A program made the position numbers and the translations under genes. Under the pieces are notes generated by a model. That model was not told the origin of the DNA and made no database searches. It worked only from the letters and a program-made list of their open reading frames with translations. A stretch of DNA of 64,000 nucleotides from Rhodobacteraceae bacterium UBA6796 (GTDB taxonomy: Bacteria > Pseudomonadota > Alphaproteobacteria > Rhodobacterales > Rhodobacteraceae): contig DKFM01000005.1 in NCBI GenBank assembly GCA_002452815.1, forward strand, positions 186,001 through 250,000, written 5' to 3'. Below, in pieces: positions 27,408-36,592 of the stretch. Numbering within the stretch: position 1 is the first letter of the stretch; the number at the start of each line of letters is the position of its first letter.

Positions 27408-27844
27408 ACGACGGCTCCGATCCGCTGGCCGCAGCCCTGTTTGCCGAGGTGTTCATGGCCGATCAGCTGGCGCGCAACGTGGTCAGCCGCGCGCTGCCCA
27501 AGGGCATGGAAATCTCGCATTTCTCGGTGCTCAATCACCTTGCGCATATCGGCGAGGAACGCACGCCCGCACAACTGGCCGCGACCTTTCACGTCACCCG
27601 TGGCGCGATGACCAACACCTTGTCGAAACTGGTGTGGGCCGGGCATATCCATATCCGCCCCGACTGGGACGACGCGCGGCGCAAGTTCGTGGCGATCAGC
27701 CCGGCGGGGCGGCAGGCGCGCGATGCGGCGCTGGCCGCCTTCATGCCGGTGATCGCCGACATCGTGCGCGACATCGGCCCCGAAAAGATCCGCGCGACGC
27801 TGCCCGTGCTGCGCGAATTGCGCGCCCGTCTGGAAGACAGTTGA
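27404..27844 (+). CDS. MarR-family transcriptional regulator
   Basis: 146 residues with a winged helix-turn-helix: SHFSVLNHLAHIGEERTPAQLAATFHVTRGAMTNTLSKLVWAGHI, followed by the wing segment WDDARRKFVAISPAGRQ. Ligand and targets are unknown. It overlaps the Nit2-like gene by 4 bp and probably belongs to the grxC-nit operon. No operator palindrome stands out immediately upstream because the gene lies within the operon. Confidence 0.85.
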   Translation: MNDGSDPLAAALFAEVFMADQLARNVVSRALPKGMEISHFSVLNHLAHIGEERTPAQLAATFHVTRGAMTNTLSKLVWAGHIHIRPDWDDARRKFVAISPAGRQARDAALAAFMPVIADIVRDIGPEKIRATLPVLRELRARLEDS

Positions 27845-27882
27845 ACGCCGCCGGGGGGCCGTCTGCCCCCCGCACCCCCCGA

Positions 27883-27933
27883 GAGTATTTGTGCCAAGAA
27901 GAAGCACCCGGTTTCTTCTTGGCACAAATACTC
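27883..27933. repeat. 21-bp perfect inverted repeat (intergenic hairpin element)
   Basis: GAGTATTTGTGCCAAGAAGAA (27883-27903) pairs exactly with its complement at 27913-27933 across a 9-nt loop. It follows a C/G run after the MarR stop. A similar single arm is at 1-30. The element looks like a family-wide intergenic repeat; it could act as a terminator or RNA-stability hairpin, though it has no T tract. Confidence 0.75.
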
Positions 27934-27958
27934 CCGCCAGAGGCGGAATGGCAAAAGA

Positions 27959-27985
27959 CCCCGCCGAGCGAACGGCGGGGCAAGG
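27959..27985 (-). terminator. terminator of ccrM
   Basis: CCCCGCCG (27959-27966), six-base loop, CGGCGGGG (27973-27980). Read on the minus strand it is followed by TCTTTTGCC, giving a short T tail about 75 bp after the ccrM stop. Confidence 0.65.
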
Positions 27986-28053
27986 CTGCACCTGCGGGCG
28001 GACCACAGGCGCTGGCGGTAACTGAATGACAGTCAGGTAAGCCGGGGGCCCGA

Positions 28054-29214
<1,161 letters not shown>

Positions 29215-29230
29215 CTATGTCCCCAAACAT

Positions 29231-29269
29231 GAGTCAAAGGCGATTCGCCGTCAAATTCTTTTTTGAATC
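29231..29269. promoter_or_regulatory. cluster of three GANTC sites upstream of ccrM
   Basis: GAGTC (29231-29235), GATTC (29242-29246) and GAATC (29265-29269) lie 62-100 bp upstream of the ccrM start, the last touching the rnhB stop. These are targets of the enzyme itself and could make its promoter methylation-sensitive. Confidence 0.6.
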
Positions 29270-29903
29270 AACTACTTACAGATTTGTCTTGGCACAAGAT
29301 ATTGTGCACGGGTTTGAACGAACGCCTATGCACGGGGGTCACACCAAGATTTAGGAGCGCCTCCAGATGGTCTTTGGTCGGGTAACCGGCGTTCTTCTCC
29401 CAGCCGTAGCCGGGATATTGTTGCGCCAAATCCACCATCAGCGCATCGCGTGCCTCTTTCGCCAAAATCGAGGCGGCAGAAATCGACACCGATCGCGCAT
29501 CGCCCTTCACCAGCGCCTCGGCCGACAGGCCCAGATCGCGCGGCAGGCGGTTGCCGTCGACCAGCACATGATCGGGCCGGGTGCGCAGCCCTGCCACCGC
29601 ACGGCACATCGCAAGATGGCTGGCCTGCAGGATATTGAGCGCGTCGATTTCCGCGACGCTGGCATGGGCCACGCAGAAATCGGCGACCTGCATGATTTCG
29701 GCGGCCAGTTCGGCACGCCGTTTCGCGCTGAGCTTCTTGCTGTCGTTCAGGCCGGCGGGGATGCGCGCGGGGTCCAGCACCACGGCGGCGGCGGTCACGG
29801 GCCCGCACAGGGGGCCGCGCCCGACCTCGTCCACGCCGACGATGCGCAGAAGGCCACGCGCCTGCGCGGCCTGTTCAAAGGAATAATCGGGGTTCTGTCT
29901 CAT
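29268..29903 (-). CDS. rnhB: ribonuclease HII
   Basis: Removes ribonucleotides from RNA-DNA hybrids. [14 protein letters not shown] (23-36) supplies the first catalytic Asp/Glu, [10 protein letters not shown] is the conserved substrate-binding segment, and [10 protein letters not shown] carries a further Asp. ATG 29903 gives 211 residues and fits homologues; 12 extra upstream residues are not conserved. It lies directly upstream of ccrM, same strand. Confidence 0.95.
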   Translation of the reverse strand: MRQNPDYSFEQAAQARGLLRIVGVDEVGRGPLCGPVTAAAVVLDPARIPAGLNDSKKLSAKRRAELAAEIMQVADFCVAHASVAEIDALNILQASHLAMCRAVAGLRTRPDHVLVDGNRLPRDLGLSAEALVKGDARSVSISAASILAKEARDALMVDLAQQYPGYGWEKNAGYPTKDHLEALLNLGVTPVHRRSFKPVHNILCQDKSVSS

Positions 29904-29941
29904 GCCGTTCGGGATGCCCGCTGGGCGCCGCCCGTGCAATG

Positions 29942-29971
29942 AAAAAGCGCGGAGGGTTGCCCCTCCGCGCG
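29942..29971 (-). terminator. rho-independent terminator (minus strand)
   Basis: GCGCGGAGGG, a short loop and CCCTCCGCGC. On the minus strand the stem is followed by TTTTTC. It sits 20 bp after the stop of the secreted protein gene at 29991 and separates it from rnhB. Confidence 0.8.
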
Positions 29972-29990
29972 CTGTGCGATGCCGGTTTCC

Positions 29991-30476
29991 TCAGCGGCGG
30001 CTGATACGGTAGCCGTGGCTTTCCAGGCAGTTGCGCCCGAACACTTCTTCCCGGCGGTTGTGGTCGGTGCGGATGTCGAAGGCGCAGGCCTGCGGCAGGT
30101 TCACCCGGCTCGCGTTGCGCTCCATGCAGCGCCCCGAGATCACCTCGCGGGTGCGGCCCCGGGTTTCGACGCGGGTTACGCATCGTGCGGGCACCGTATA
30201 GCGTGCATCCCGGCGCGCTTCGCGGCGGTCATCGTCCCAGCGGTCCTGGTAACGGTCCTGATAGCGTTCTTCGTAGCGCTCGGTCCGGCGCACCTGTTTC
30301 TTGTCTTTCTCGATGCCGTCGATGATCAGCGCCATCGTGCCGATTCCCAGCACGATCCCCAGCGCGTTGCGGTCTTTCTCGCTCAGAGCGGCGGCGGGGG
30401 TGGCGGTCAGGCTGGTCAGCGCAATCGTCGCGGCGGCGGCAACGGTGGTCAGCGACTTGAACGAAAAGCGGGTCAT
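29991..30476 (-). CDS. secreted protein of unknown function, Cys-containing C-terminus
   Basis: 161 residues with signal peptide (MTRFSFKSLTTVAAAATIALTSLTATPAAA). A hydrophobic segment (ALGIVLGIGTMALIIDGI) may be a second membrane helix. A highly charged Arg/Asp/Tyr stretch (about 67-95) leads to a C-terminal domain with four cysteines (RCVTRVETRGR, GRCMERN, ACAFDI, NCLESHGYRISRR), probably two disulfides in the periplasm. I do not recognise the family by function. It is divergent from the small secreted protein at 30639. Confidence 0.7.
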   Translation of the reverse strand: MTRFSFKSLTTVAAAATIALTSLTATPAAALSEKDRNALGIVLGIGTMALIIDGIEKDKKQVRRTERYEERYQDRYQDRWDDDRREARRDARYTVPARCVTRVETRGRTREVISGRCMERNASRVNLPQACAFDIRTDHNRREEVFGRNCLESHGYRISRR

Positions 30477-30638
30477 GGCAGTGTCCTGTGTGAAAGCGGG
30501 TCGCCCCGCGGTTTCGATGCCTGGACCCTGGCCCCGACCGCAACCGCCACGCAATAACAGCCCCCTGTTATCCGATAGCAAGCCCTGTAACCCCCTTTGG
30601 CTATTGCATAACAACGTCACTGCGCGCAGCGTTGGGAC

Positions 30639-30923
30639 ATGATGAAACATGCGCTCCTGATCCTTGCCCTTCTGGCCGCAGCCCCCGCGCAGGCCGACTG
30701 CTATGCCGATTACAAGGCCAAGCAGGACAACCCGCTGCGGCTGCATTACGGGGTGGCCAAGCTGCCCGACAATGCCTGCGGGTCAGCCGGGGCCGCCGCC
30801 AAGGCCCTTGCCCCGCGTCTTGCCCGTCAGGGCTGGACGCTGCTCAACATCCTGTCCATTTTCGGCCCCGAGGGGTTGGATCAAAGGAAAGCCAGTGCCG
30901 GACAATATTTCCTCCGTTACTGA
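30639..30923 (+). CDS. small secreted protein of unknown function
   Basis: 94 residues with a clear signal peptide (MMKHALLILALLAAAPAQA) and a mature part starting DCYADYKAKQDNPLRLHYG, with two cysteines (DCYAD, DNACGS) that may pair. The 3' end overlaps the next gene by 29 bp, so it is probably translated with the membrane winged-helix protein. Function unknown. Confidence 0.65.
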   Translation: MMKHALLILALLAAAPAQADCYADYKAKQDNPLRLHYGVAKLPDNACGSAGAAAKALAPRLARQGWTLLNILSIFGPEGLDQRKASAGQYFLRY

Positions 30924-31599
30924 CAGTCTGCGCGCGGGCAACCGGGCCGTGGTCTGGGGTATTGCGGCGATCGCCACGATTCTGGCCGTCGCGGCGGGAC
31001 TGCTGTTTTTCGCGCTGCCCGACGCCAATGCCTTCAACGCGCGGGTCGAGCGGATCTTCGTGCAGAACGACGCGCTGACCGGCGCGGGCGAAATCCGCCT
31101 GCTGGAGGTTCTGGCGCAATCGGGCACCGCCTTTGGCGAGGTGCTGTCGTCTTACCGCGTCATCATCTTCATCCTGCTGGTCTTTGCCACCGCCCTGCTG
31201 ATCGCCGCGCTGGTGTTCTTGCTGCTGATCGTCGGGCTGAACCGGCGGATGAGCGAGATCCAGCGCGCCGGGATCGAGGTGCAGCGGCTGCGCATCCTGC
31301 GCAGCGAAAACGCGGTGATGCTGAACGACATGGCCTTCACCCTGACGCCCGCGGCGATCGAGACGCTGGCCGTGCTGGCCGAGGCGCGGATGGATGACGA
31401 CATCCTGACCGGCGCACAAATCGAGGCGACGATTTCCGGCCGTCCCGAACCCGATTGCGACGAGGCCGCGGGCGCCACCCGGATCAAGCGGCTGCGCGAT
31501 GCCCTGGGCAATCAGCTGGTGGCCGAGCTGCTGGTGCGCAACATTTCACGCAAGGGTTACACTTTGGCCGTAGCCAAGGACGCAATCCGCGTGGACTGA
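30895..31599 (+). CDS. two-helix membrane protein with C-terminal winged-helix domain
   Basis: GTG start at 30895 with AAAGGAAA before it. 234 residues: membrane helices at about 18-41 and 88-114 with a short periplasmic loop between, a polar linker (115-140), then a cytoplasmic winged-helix-like domain (about 145-230) whose end, TRIKRLRDALGNQLVAELLVRNISRKGYTLAV, has the recognition-helix plus GYxL wing pattern of OmpR-type DNA-binding domains. This suggests a membrane-bound regulator with inverted order compared with ToxR/CadC. It lies 69 bp upstream of nspC. Function is inferred only from layout. Confidence 0.65.
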   Translation: MPDNISSVTDSLRAGNRAVVWGIAAIATILAVAAGLLFFALPDANAFNARVERIFVQNDALTGAGEIRLLEVLAQSGTAFGEVLSSYRVIIFILLVFATALLIAALVFLLLIVGLNRRMSEIQRAGIEVQRLRILRSENAVMLNDMAFTLTPAAIETLAVLAEARMDDDILTGAQIEATISGRPEPDCDEAAGATRIKRLRDALGNQLVAELLVRNISRKGYTLAVAKDAIRVD

Positions 31600-31668
31600 G
31601 TTTCCCTTGCGAAGGGGGGGCATGGGCCCTATATCGCGGCTTCACTTTGCCGCCTCGGGGGGGAGCCC

Positions 31669-32769
31669 ATGATTCCGACACCCTTTTACCTGATCGACGA
31701 AGCGCGGCTTTTGCAGAATATGCAAAAGATTGCCCGCCTGCGCGAATTGTCCGGTGCCAAGGCGCTGCTGGCGCTGAAGTGTTTCGCCACCTGGGGCGTC
31801 TTTCCGTCGATGCGGCCCTATATGGACGGCAGCACGTCCAGCAGCCTGTTCGAGCTGCGTCTGGGGCGCGAGAAATTTGGCGGCGAGACCCACGCCTATT
31901 CCGTCGCCTGGTCGGATTCCGAGATCGACGAGGCGATCGGCTATGCCGACAAGATCATCTTCAATTCGCTGTCGCAGCTGGACCGCTTCGCCGACAAGGC
32001 CGCGCATATCGAATGCGGGCTGCGGCTGAATCCGCGGTTTTCGACCAGCGGCTTCGATCTGGCCGATCCGGCGCGTCCGTTCTCGCGGCTGGGCGAATGG
32101 GACATGACCAAGCTGATGGCCGCCCTGCCCCGTATTTCGGGCGTGATGATCCATTACAACTGCGAAAACCGCGATTTCGACCTGTTCGACCAGCAACTGA
32201 CCCGGATCGAGAGTGAATTCGGCGAATTCCTGAGCCAACTGAAATGGGTCAGCCTGGGCGGCGGCATCCACTTCACCGGCGAAGGGTACCCGCTGGAGGC
32301 GCTGGCCGCGCGGCTGCGCGCCTTTGCCGAGAAATTCGGCATTCAGGTCTATCTGGAACCGGGCGAGGCCTCGATCACCGGGGCGGCAAGCCTTGAGGTC
32401 TCGGTTCTGGACATCATCGACAACGGCAAGCAGGTGGCTATCGTCGACAGCAGCATCGAGGCGCATATGCTCGATCTGCTGATCTATCGCGAAACCGCGA
32501 AACTGCCGCAGACCGGCGATCACGCCTATCAGATCGCGGGCAAGACCTGTCTGGCGGGCGATATTTTCGGCGATGCGAAATTCCCCGCGCCGCTGGCGGT
32601 GGGCGACCGGATCAGCATTGCCGATGCGGCGGGCTACACCATGGTCAAGAAGAACTGGTTCAACGGGGTCAACATGCCTGCCATCGCCGTGCGGCGTGCC
32701 GATGGCAATGGCACGATCGAGCTGATCCGTGAATTCACCTACGAAGACTATCAGTCTTCGCTTTCGTGA
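31669..32769 (+). CDS. nspC: carboxynorspermidine/carboxyspermidine decarboxylase
   Basis: PLP-dependent decarboxylase of the alanine-racemase fold that turns carboxyspermidine into spermidine. The PLP lysine is Lys37 in LLALKCFATWGVF; SSLFELRLG, VMIHYNCENRD, SLGGGIHFTG and EPGEASITGA are family hallmarks. 366 residues. It is followed 69 bp downstream by the matching dehydrogenase, together making the alternative spermidine route found in many bacteria without S-adenosylmethionine decarboxylase. Confidence 0.93.
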   Translation: MIPTPFYLIDEARLLQNMQKIARLRELSGAKALLALKCFATWGVFPSMRPYMDGSTSSSLFELRLGREKFGGETHAYSVAWSDSEIDEAIGYADKIIFNSLSQLDRFADKAAHIECGLRLNPRFSTSGFDLADPARPFSRLGEWDMTKLMAALPRISGVMIHYNCENRDFDLFDQQLTRIESEFGEFLSQLKWVSLGGGIHFTGEGYPLEALAARLRAFAEKFGIQVYLEPGEASITGAASLEVSVLDIIDNGKQVAIVDSSIEAHMLDLLIYRETAKLPQTGDHAYQIAGKTCLAGDIFGDAKFPAPLAVGDRISIADAAGYTMVKKNWFNGVNMPAIAVRRADGNGTIELIREFTYEDYQSSLS

Positions 32770-32838
32770 GGGCATCCGCCCTTGATCCGGGCCGCGCAGG
32801 CCCCCTTCCCCTGTCCTGAAGAAAAGGAGACAGCAGAA

Positions 32839-34077
32839 GTGAAACGTAACGTGCTCATCATCGGTGCCGGGGGCGTGGCGCAGGTCGTCGCCCATAAATG
32901 CGCGCAGAACAATGACGTTCTGGGCGACCTGCACATCGCCTCGCGCACGAAGGCGAAATGCGACGCAATCATTGCCAGCGTTCTAGAAAAGAACGCGATG
33001 AAGGTGCCGGGCACGTTCGACAGCCACGCGGTGGACGCGATGGACAGCGCCGCCGTGGCCGCGCTGATCCGCCAGACCGGGGCACAGATCGTCATCAACG
33101 TGGGGTCCGCCTTCGTGAACATGACGGTGATGGATGCCTGCATCGAAACGGGCGCGGCCTATATCGATACGGCAATTCACGAAGACCCGGCCAAGGTCTG
33201 CGAAACGCCGCCGTGGTATGGCAATTACGAATGGAAGAAGCGCGATCTGTGCGCGCAAAAGGGTGTGACCGCGATTCTGGGCGCGGGCTTCGACCCCGGC
33301 GTGGTGAATGCCTTCGCGCGGTTCGCCGCTGACGAATACATGGACGAGGTCAAATCCATCGACATCGTCGACATCAACGCGGGCAGCCACGGGCGCTATT
33401 TCGCGACCAACTTCGACCCCGAGATCAATTTCCGCGAATTCACCGGCACGGTGTTTTCGTGGCAGGGCGGCAAGTGGGTCGAGAACAGCATGTTCGAGGT
33501 CGGCCGCGACTGGGACCTGCCCGTGGTCGGCACCTGCCGCGCCTATCTGTCGGGCCATGACGAAGTGCATTCGCTCAGCGCGAATTACCCGCAGGCCGAT
33601 GTGCGGTTCTGGATGGGCTTTGGCGATCACTACATCAACGTCTTCACCGTGCTGAAGAACCTGGGCCTGCTCTCGGAACATCCGGTAAAAACCGCCGAGG
33701 GTCAGGAGGTCGTGCCGCTGAAAGTGGTCAAGGCCGTGCTGCCCGATCCGTCCAGCCTGGCACCCGATTACACCGGCAAGACCTGCATCGGCGATCTGGT
33801 GAAGGGCACCAAGGACGGCAAGGACGTCGAGGTGTTCGTCTATAACGTCGCCGATCATAAAGAGGCCTATCTTGAGGTCGGCAGCCAGGGCATTTCCTAC
33901 ACCGCGGGCGTGCCGCCGGTTGCCGCGGCGATGCTGGTGGCCACCGGCGAGTGGGACGTGGGCACGATGAAAAACGTCGAGGAACTGGACCCGAAACCGT
34001 TCTTCACCCTGCTCGACCGGATCGGCCTGCCGACCCGCGTGCAGATCAATGGCGAAGACAAGGCCTGGAACGACTGA
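32839..34077 (+). CDS. carboxyspermidine dehydrogenase (saccharopine dehydrogenase-like, LYS9)
   Basis: Condenses aspartate semialdehyde with putrescine (or diaminopropane) reductively to give carboxyspermidine. The N-terminal NAD(P) fold starts VLIIGAGGVAQVVAHKCAQ; the GAGFDPGVVNAFARFA segment is typical of the family. GTG 32839 follows AAGGAG at good spacing and gives 412 residues. Pairing with nspC separates it from true saccharopine or lysine enzymes. A terminator follows. Confidence 0.92.
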   Translation: MKRNVLIIGAGGVAQVVAHKCAQNNDVLGDLHIASRTKAKCDAIIASVLEKNAMKVPGTFDSHAVDAMDSAAVAALIRQTGAQIVINVGSAFVNMTVMDACIETGAAYIDTAIHEDPAKVCETPPWYGNYEWKKRDLCAQKGVTAILGAGFDPGVVNAFARFAADEYMDEVKSIDIVDINAGSHGRYFATNFDPEINFREFTGTVFSWQGGKWVENSMFEVGRDWDLPVVGTCRAYLSGHDEVHSLSANYPQADVRFWMGFGDHYINVFTVLKNLGLLSEHPVKTAEGQEVVPLKVVKAVLPDPSSLAPDYTGKTCIGDLVKGTKDGKDVEVFVYNVADHKEAYLEVGSQGISYTAGVPPVAAAMLVATGEWDVGTMKNVEELDPKPFFTLLDRIGLPTRVQINGEDKAWND

Positions 34078-34098
34078 TCCGACCCGACATCTGAACAA

Positions 34099-34126
34099 AA
34101 GGCCCGCGCCCATCGCGGGCCTTTTT
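34099..34126 (+). terminator. rho-independent terminator after the spermidine genes
   Basis: AGGCCCGCG (34100-34108), five-base loop, CGCGGGCCT (34114-34122) and a TTTT run, 22 bp after the dehydrogenase stop. Confidence 0.88.
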
Positions 34127-34440
34127 CATCAGGCCCGGCACGATGCAAAATCCATGCAGCGCTGCCTTTGCGGCAGCCGACGCTATGACCGCATGCGTTA
34201 TGGAGGCCAGTCTTCCGCAACCCCGGCTCGCCCCTTGGTTGCGGCAATAGACCGCAATTTCAGCTGCCCCAGCGCCCGGCGCCCAAGAATGTGACAAAGC
34301 TTCCGTCCCCTTGCGCAGCGCATCATTATTGCGCATCAAAGATTGACAGAGGCCGGGCAGGTTTGCGACTCTCCTCAGGGGTGAATTGCACGCAGATGCA
34401 GCTATGCGCCTGATTTGTAAGTTAGACACTTAGGGCGATC
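34127..34440. other. intergenic region upstream of the fnrL-like gene
   Basis: About 310 bp without a credible gene. The only feature I can point to is a weak FNR-like site at 34326. The rest looks like ordinary spacer. Confidence 0.5.
34326..34339. promoter_or_regulatory. weak FNR-like box upstream of the fnrL-like gene
   Basis: TTATT-GCGC-ATCAA: the right half matches the FNR consensus TTGAT-N4-ATCAA perfectly, the left half has two mismatches. It lies about 100 bp upstream of the regulator start, which would permit autoregulation. Confidence 0.3.
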
Positions 34441-35172
34441 ATGACGGCTCATCTCGCGACCTCCGAGACAGAAGCAGGCTGCACAACCTGCAAGTCGCGC
34501 AAAAATGGTTTGTGCGGGCGGCTGTCCGATCAGGTCCGCGAACGGGTCGCGGCGCGCGCCCAGATCGTCAGCTATCCGGCGAATCGCCGCATCTGTGGCG
34601 GAGAGGGCGACAGCTCGGACGTGGTCATCCTGCGCAGCGGCTATGTCAGGACACAGCACCACACCCTGTCCGGGCGACGCCAGATCATGGCGATCGCACG
34701 CCCGGGCCAGACCGTCGGTCAGGAAAACGAAGAACGCAACGAACATGAAATCGAGGCGATCACCCCGGTGTCGGTGTGCCGGCTTGAGCGGCTGGAATTC
34801 GAGCAGCTGCTCAGTCGCGAGCCGGGCCTGTGCCGGGCGCTGTGCAACCAGATGGTCACCCGTCTGGACGAGACAAGGCGGCTGACCTGGATTCTGGGTG
34901 CGCTTGAATCAAATCAGCGGCTGCGCGCGTTCCTGCTGCTGTCGCGCAACTGGATGGACTGGGCCCCGCAGCCCGATGGCACCGGGGTCCTGACGATGAT
35001 TTTGCCCCGGCGTGATATCGCCGATCTGCTGGCCACAACCCCCGAAACGATCAGCCGGCTGCTGCGCCAGTTGCATGCACAGGGGCTGATCGAGATTCTC
35101 AGCCCCCGCCAATTCCGGCTTTGCGACATTCCCGGCCTTGCCGATGGGCTGGATATGGTCATTCCGCTCTGA
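34441..35172 (+). CDS. fnrL: FNR-type oxygen-sensing transcriptional regulator (FnrL)
   Basis: Crp/Fnr family, 243 residues. Cysteines C14, C17 and C25 near the N-terminus and C113 (ITPVSVCRLERLEFEQLL) align with the four ligands of the FNR [4Fe-4S] cluster. The recognition helix TTPETISRLLRQLHAQGL has E202, S205 and R206, the ExxSR code for TTGAT-N4-ATCAA. It should activate or repress anaerobic genes when oxygen is absent. It is convergent with a second family member at 35190. Matching boxes occur at 36173 and 38019. Confidence 0.88.
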   Translation: MTAHLATSETEAGCTTCKSRKNGLCGRLSDQVRERVAARAQIVSYPANRRICGGEGDSSDVVILRSGYVRTQHHTLSGRRQIMAIARPGQTVGQENEERNEHEIEAITPVSVCRLERLEFEQLLSREPGLCRALCNQMVTRLDETRRLTWILGALESNQRLRAFLLLSRNWMDWAPQPDGTGVLTMILPRRDIADLLATTPETISRLLRQLHAQGLIEILSPRQFRLCDIPGLADGLDMVIPL

Positions 35173-35189
35173 CCTCGCCGCGGCGCGGG

Positions 35190-35951
35190 TCAGATCCGCT
35201 CCAGCAACAGAGAGTTGCCCGCAACTTCCGTCAGCTTCGCCAGATCGAGCACGTCGATATCATAGGGCGTGTTGATCCGTATGATCTTGTCACCTTCGAG
35301 CTGATGAAACGAACGGCTGAGCGATTCCGGCGAGGTGCCGAGGTAATGGGCAATATCCTGGCGCTTGAGCTGGATGTGCAGGTTGAGCGGCTGCCCTGCG
35401 GCAAAGGTCGGCTTGCCGCACGCCCCGTTGAACTTGTGACGGCTGAGAATCAGCAGAAGTGACGCGAGACGCTGCACCACCTTTGCGCCGCCAAGGGCGA
35501 TGACCCATTCCCGTGCCGCATCGAGTTCGTCCAGAAGGTTTCTCAGAAACAGCTGTTCGGCCTCGATCGAGCGGGCGATCAGATGTTCGAACTGCACCCG
35601 ATTGCAGGTCAGCACCTGCGTATCTGTCAGCGCCTCGATACGATAGCCCGACGCACCATTGAACGCCCGCCCGAACATGTCATAGGGCGTCAGCAAGCCG
35701 ATGATGTGACGGCGGCCATCGGAAAGCTCCTTGACCATCACAAGGATGCCATCGAGCACATAGCCGATACGCTCTGCCTCCTGCCCGTCCTCGATCACCA
35801 CGGCACCGGCGCTCAGGGTGCGGTATTCCCACATCCCTTCCATCTCGAGACGCAGATCTGGCGGCAATGCATCAAGCAATCTCTGCAATTTGCCATTGGC
35901 CAGCTTACCGTACGGCAACGCCCTGTGGGCGCCCGGTTGATGTTGCGTCAT
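35190..35951 (-). CDS. Crp/Fnr-family regulator without cluster cysteines (FixK/Dnr-like)
   Basis: 253 residues: cyclic-nucleotide-binding-like fold (about 30-145), dimer helix and C-terminal HTH with GTSPESLSRSFHQLEGDKI (E209, S212, R213), the same ExxSR code as FNR. Only C116 and C178 are present and neither sits at cluster positions, so it cannot sense oxygen like FNR. It may respond to NO, as heme-binding Dnr proteins do, or act downstream of FNR like FixK. The start is 222 bp from the FNR box at 36173. Confidence 0.85.
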   Translation of the reverse strand: MTQHQPGAHRALPYGKLANGKLQRLLDALPPDLRLEMEGMWEYRTLSAGAVVIEDGQEAERIGYVLDGILVMVKELSDGRRHIIGLLTPYDMFGRAFNGASGYRIEALTDTQVLTCNRVQFEHLIARSIEAEQLFLRNLLDELDAAREWVIALGGAKVVQRLASLLLILSRHKFNGACGKPTFAAGQPLNLHIQLKRQDIAHYLGTSPESLSRSFHQLEGDKIIRINTPYDIDVLDLAKLTEVAGNSLLLERI

Positions 35952-36172
35952 GTGATCTTCCCATTCACAGCCCCATCGACGACGGACATGACAGCCCGAC
36001 GGCACAGACAGAGCGTTTCCCTTCGCGATAGTAACAGACTGATACAAATACAGAAGCAGATACAGAGGCAAATTCGGCCCGCGCCTTTTCACGGCGACCC
36101 GGGCGTGACCTGATTTCCAAAACAGAAGTGCTGCACCGCAGCACAACAAATATTCTCGCTGATTTCAAATGA

Positions 36173-36186
36173 TTGATGGAAATCAA
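36173..36186. promoter_or_regulatory. perfect FNR/FixK box
   Basis: TTGAT-GGAA-ATCAA, an exact consensus match. Its centre lies 57 bp before the ATG of the lipoprotein at 36237; a transcription start 41.5 bp downstream of the centre would fall near 36221, just before the GAGGAGG ribosome site. This is the layout of a class II FNR-activated promoter. Confidence 0.8.
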
Positions 36187-36236
36187 TGAAATGCATTCGA
36201 TAGCTGATAGTCTGCACGAAACTAGAGGAGGTTTAC

Positions 36237-36419
36237 ATGAAAAATGCACTTGTGATCGTTGCGATGGGGCTTGCCTTGGCCGGCTGCGATCTGATGACGC
36301 AGCAGACGGAGGGTACCATGCAGCCGACCGATGCCGTCGTTGCCCCGACCGATACCACGAGCGGGACTCATACCAATGAGCGCGATCAGGATCAGTCGCA
36401 AGATCAAGCGTCGCGCTGA
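36237..36419 (+). CDS. small lipoprotein under an FNR box
   Basis: 60 residues with lipoprotein signal MKNALVIVAMGLALAGC (Cys17) and a short polar, Thr/Asp/Gln-rich mature part with no recognisable fold. A strong GAGGAGG ribosome site precedes ATG 36237. The perfect FNR box upstream and a terminator right after it suggest an abundant, anaerobically induced envelope lipoprotein transcribed alone. Function unknown. The absence of structure suggests a tether, spacer or sponge role, but nothing supports one over another. Confidence 0.75.
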   Translation: MKNALVIVAMGLALAGCDLMTQQTEGTMQPTDAVVAPTDTTSGTHTNERDQDQSQDQASR

Positions 36420-36435
36420 TATCGGACGGTTTCAT

Positions 36436-36474
36436 CCCCGGGTTCGGCATGGTCGCCGGACCCGGGGTGATTTT
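36436..36474 (+). terminator. terminator after the small lipoprotein
   Basis: CCCCGGGTTCGGC (36436-36448) pairs with GCCGGACCCGGGG (36455-36467) with one wobble pair, followed by TTTT at 36471-36474. It separates the lipoprotein from the Slam-like gene. Confidence 0.75.
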
Positions 36475-36592
36475 GTGCTGTGGGGCTGAATTGATCTTGT
36501 CGGGACGCGTCTGAGTGGCATTGCTGGCGGGAAAGCGCGGCTGGCGGGCATTGCTTGGTCGGCAGGCATGGTCGCACATCGCGTTTCGCGCG

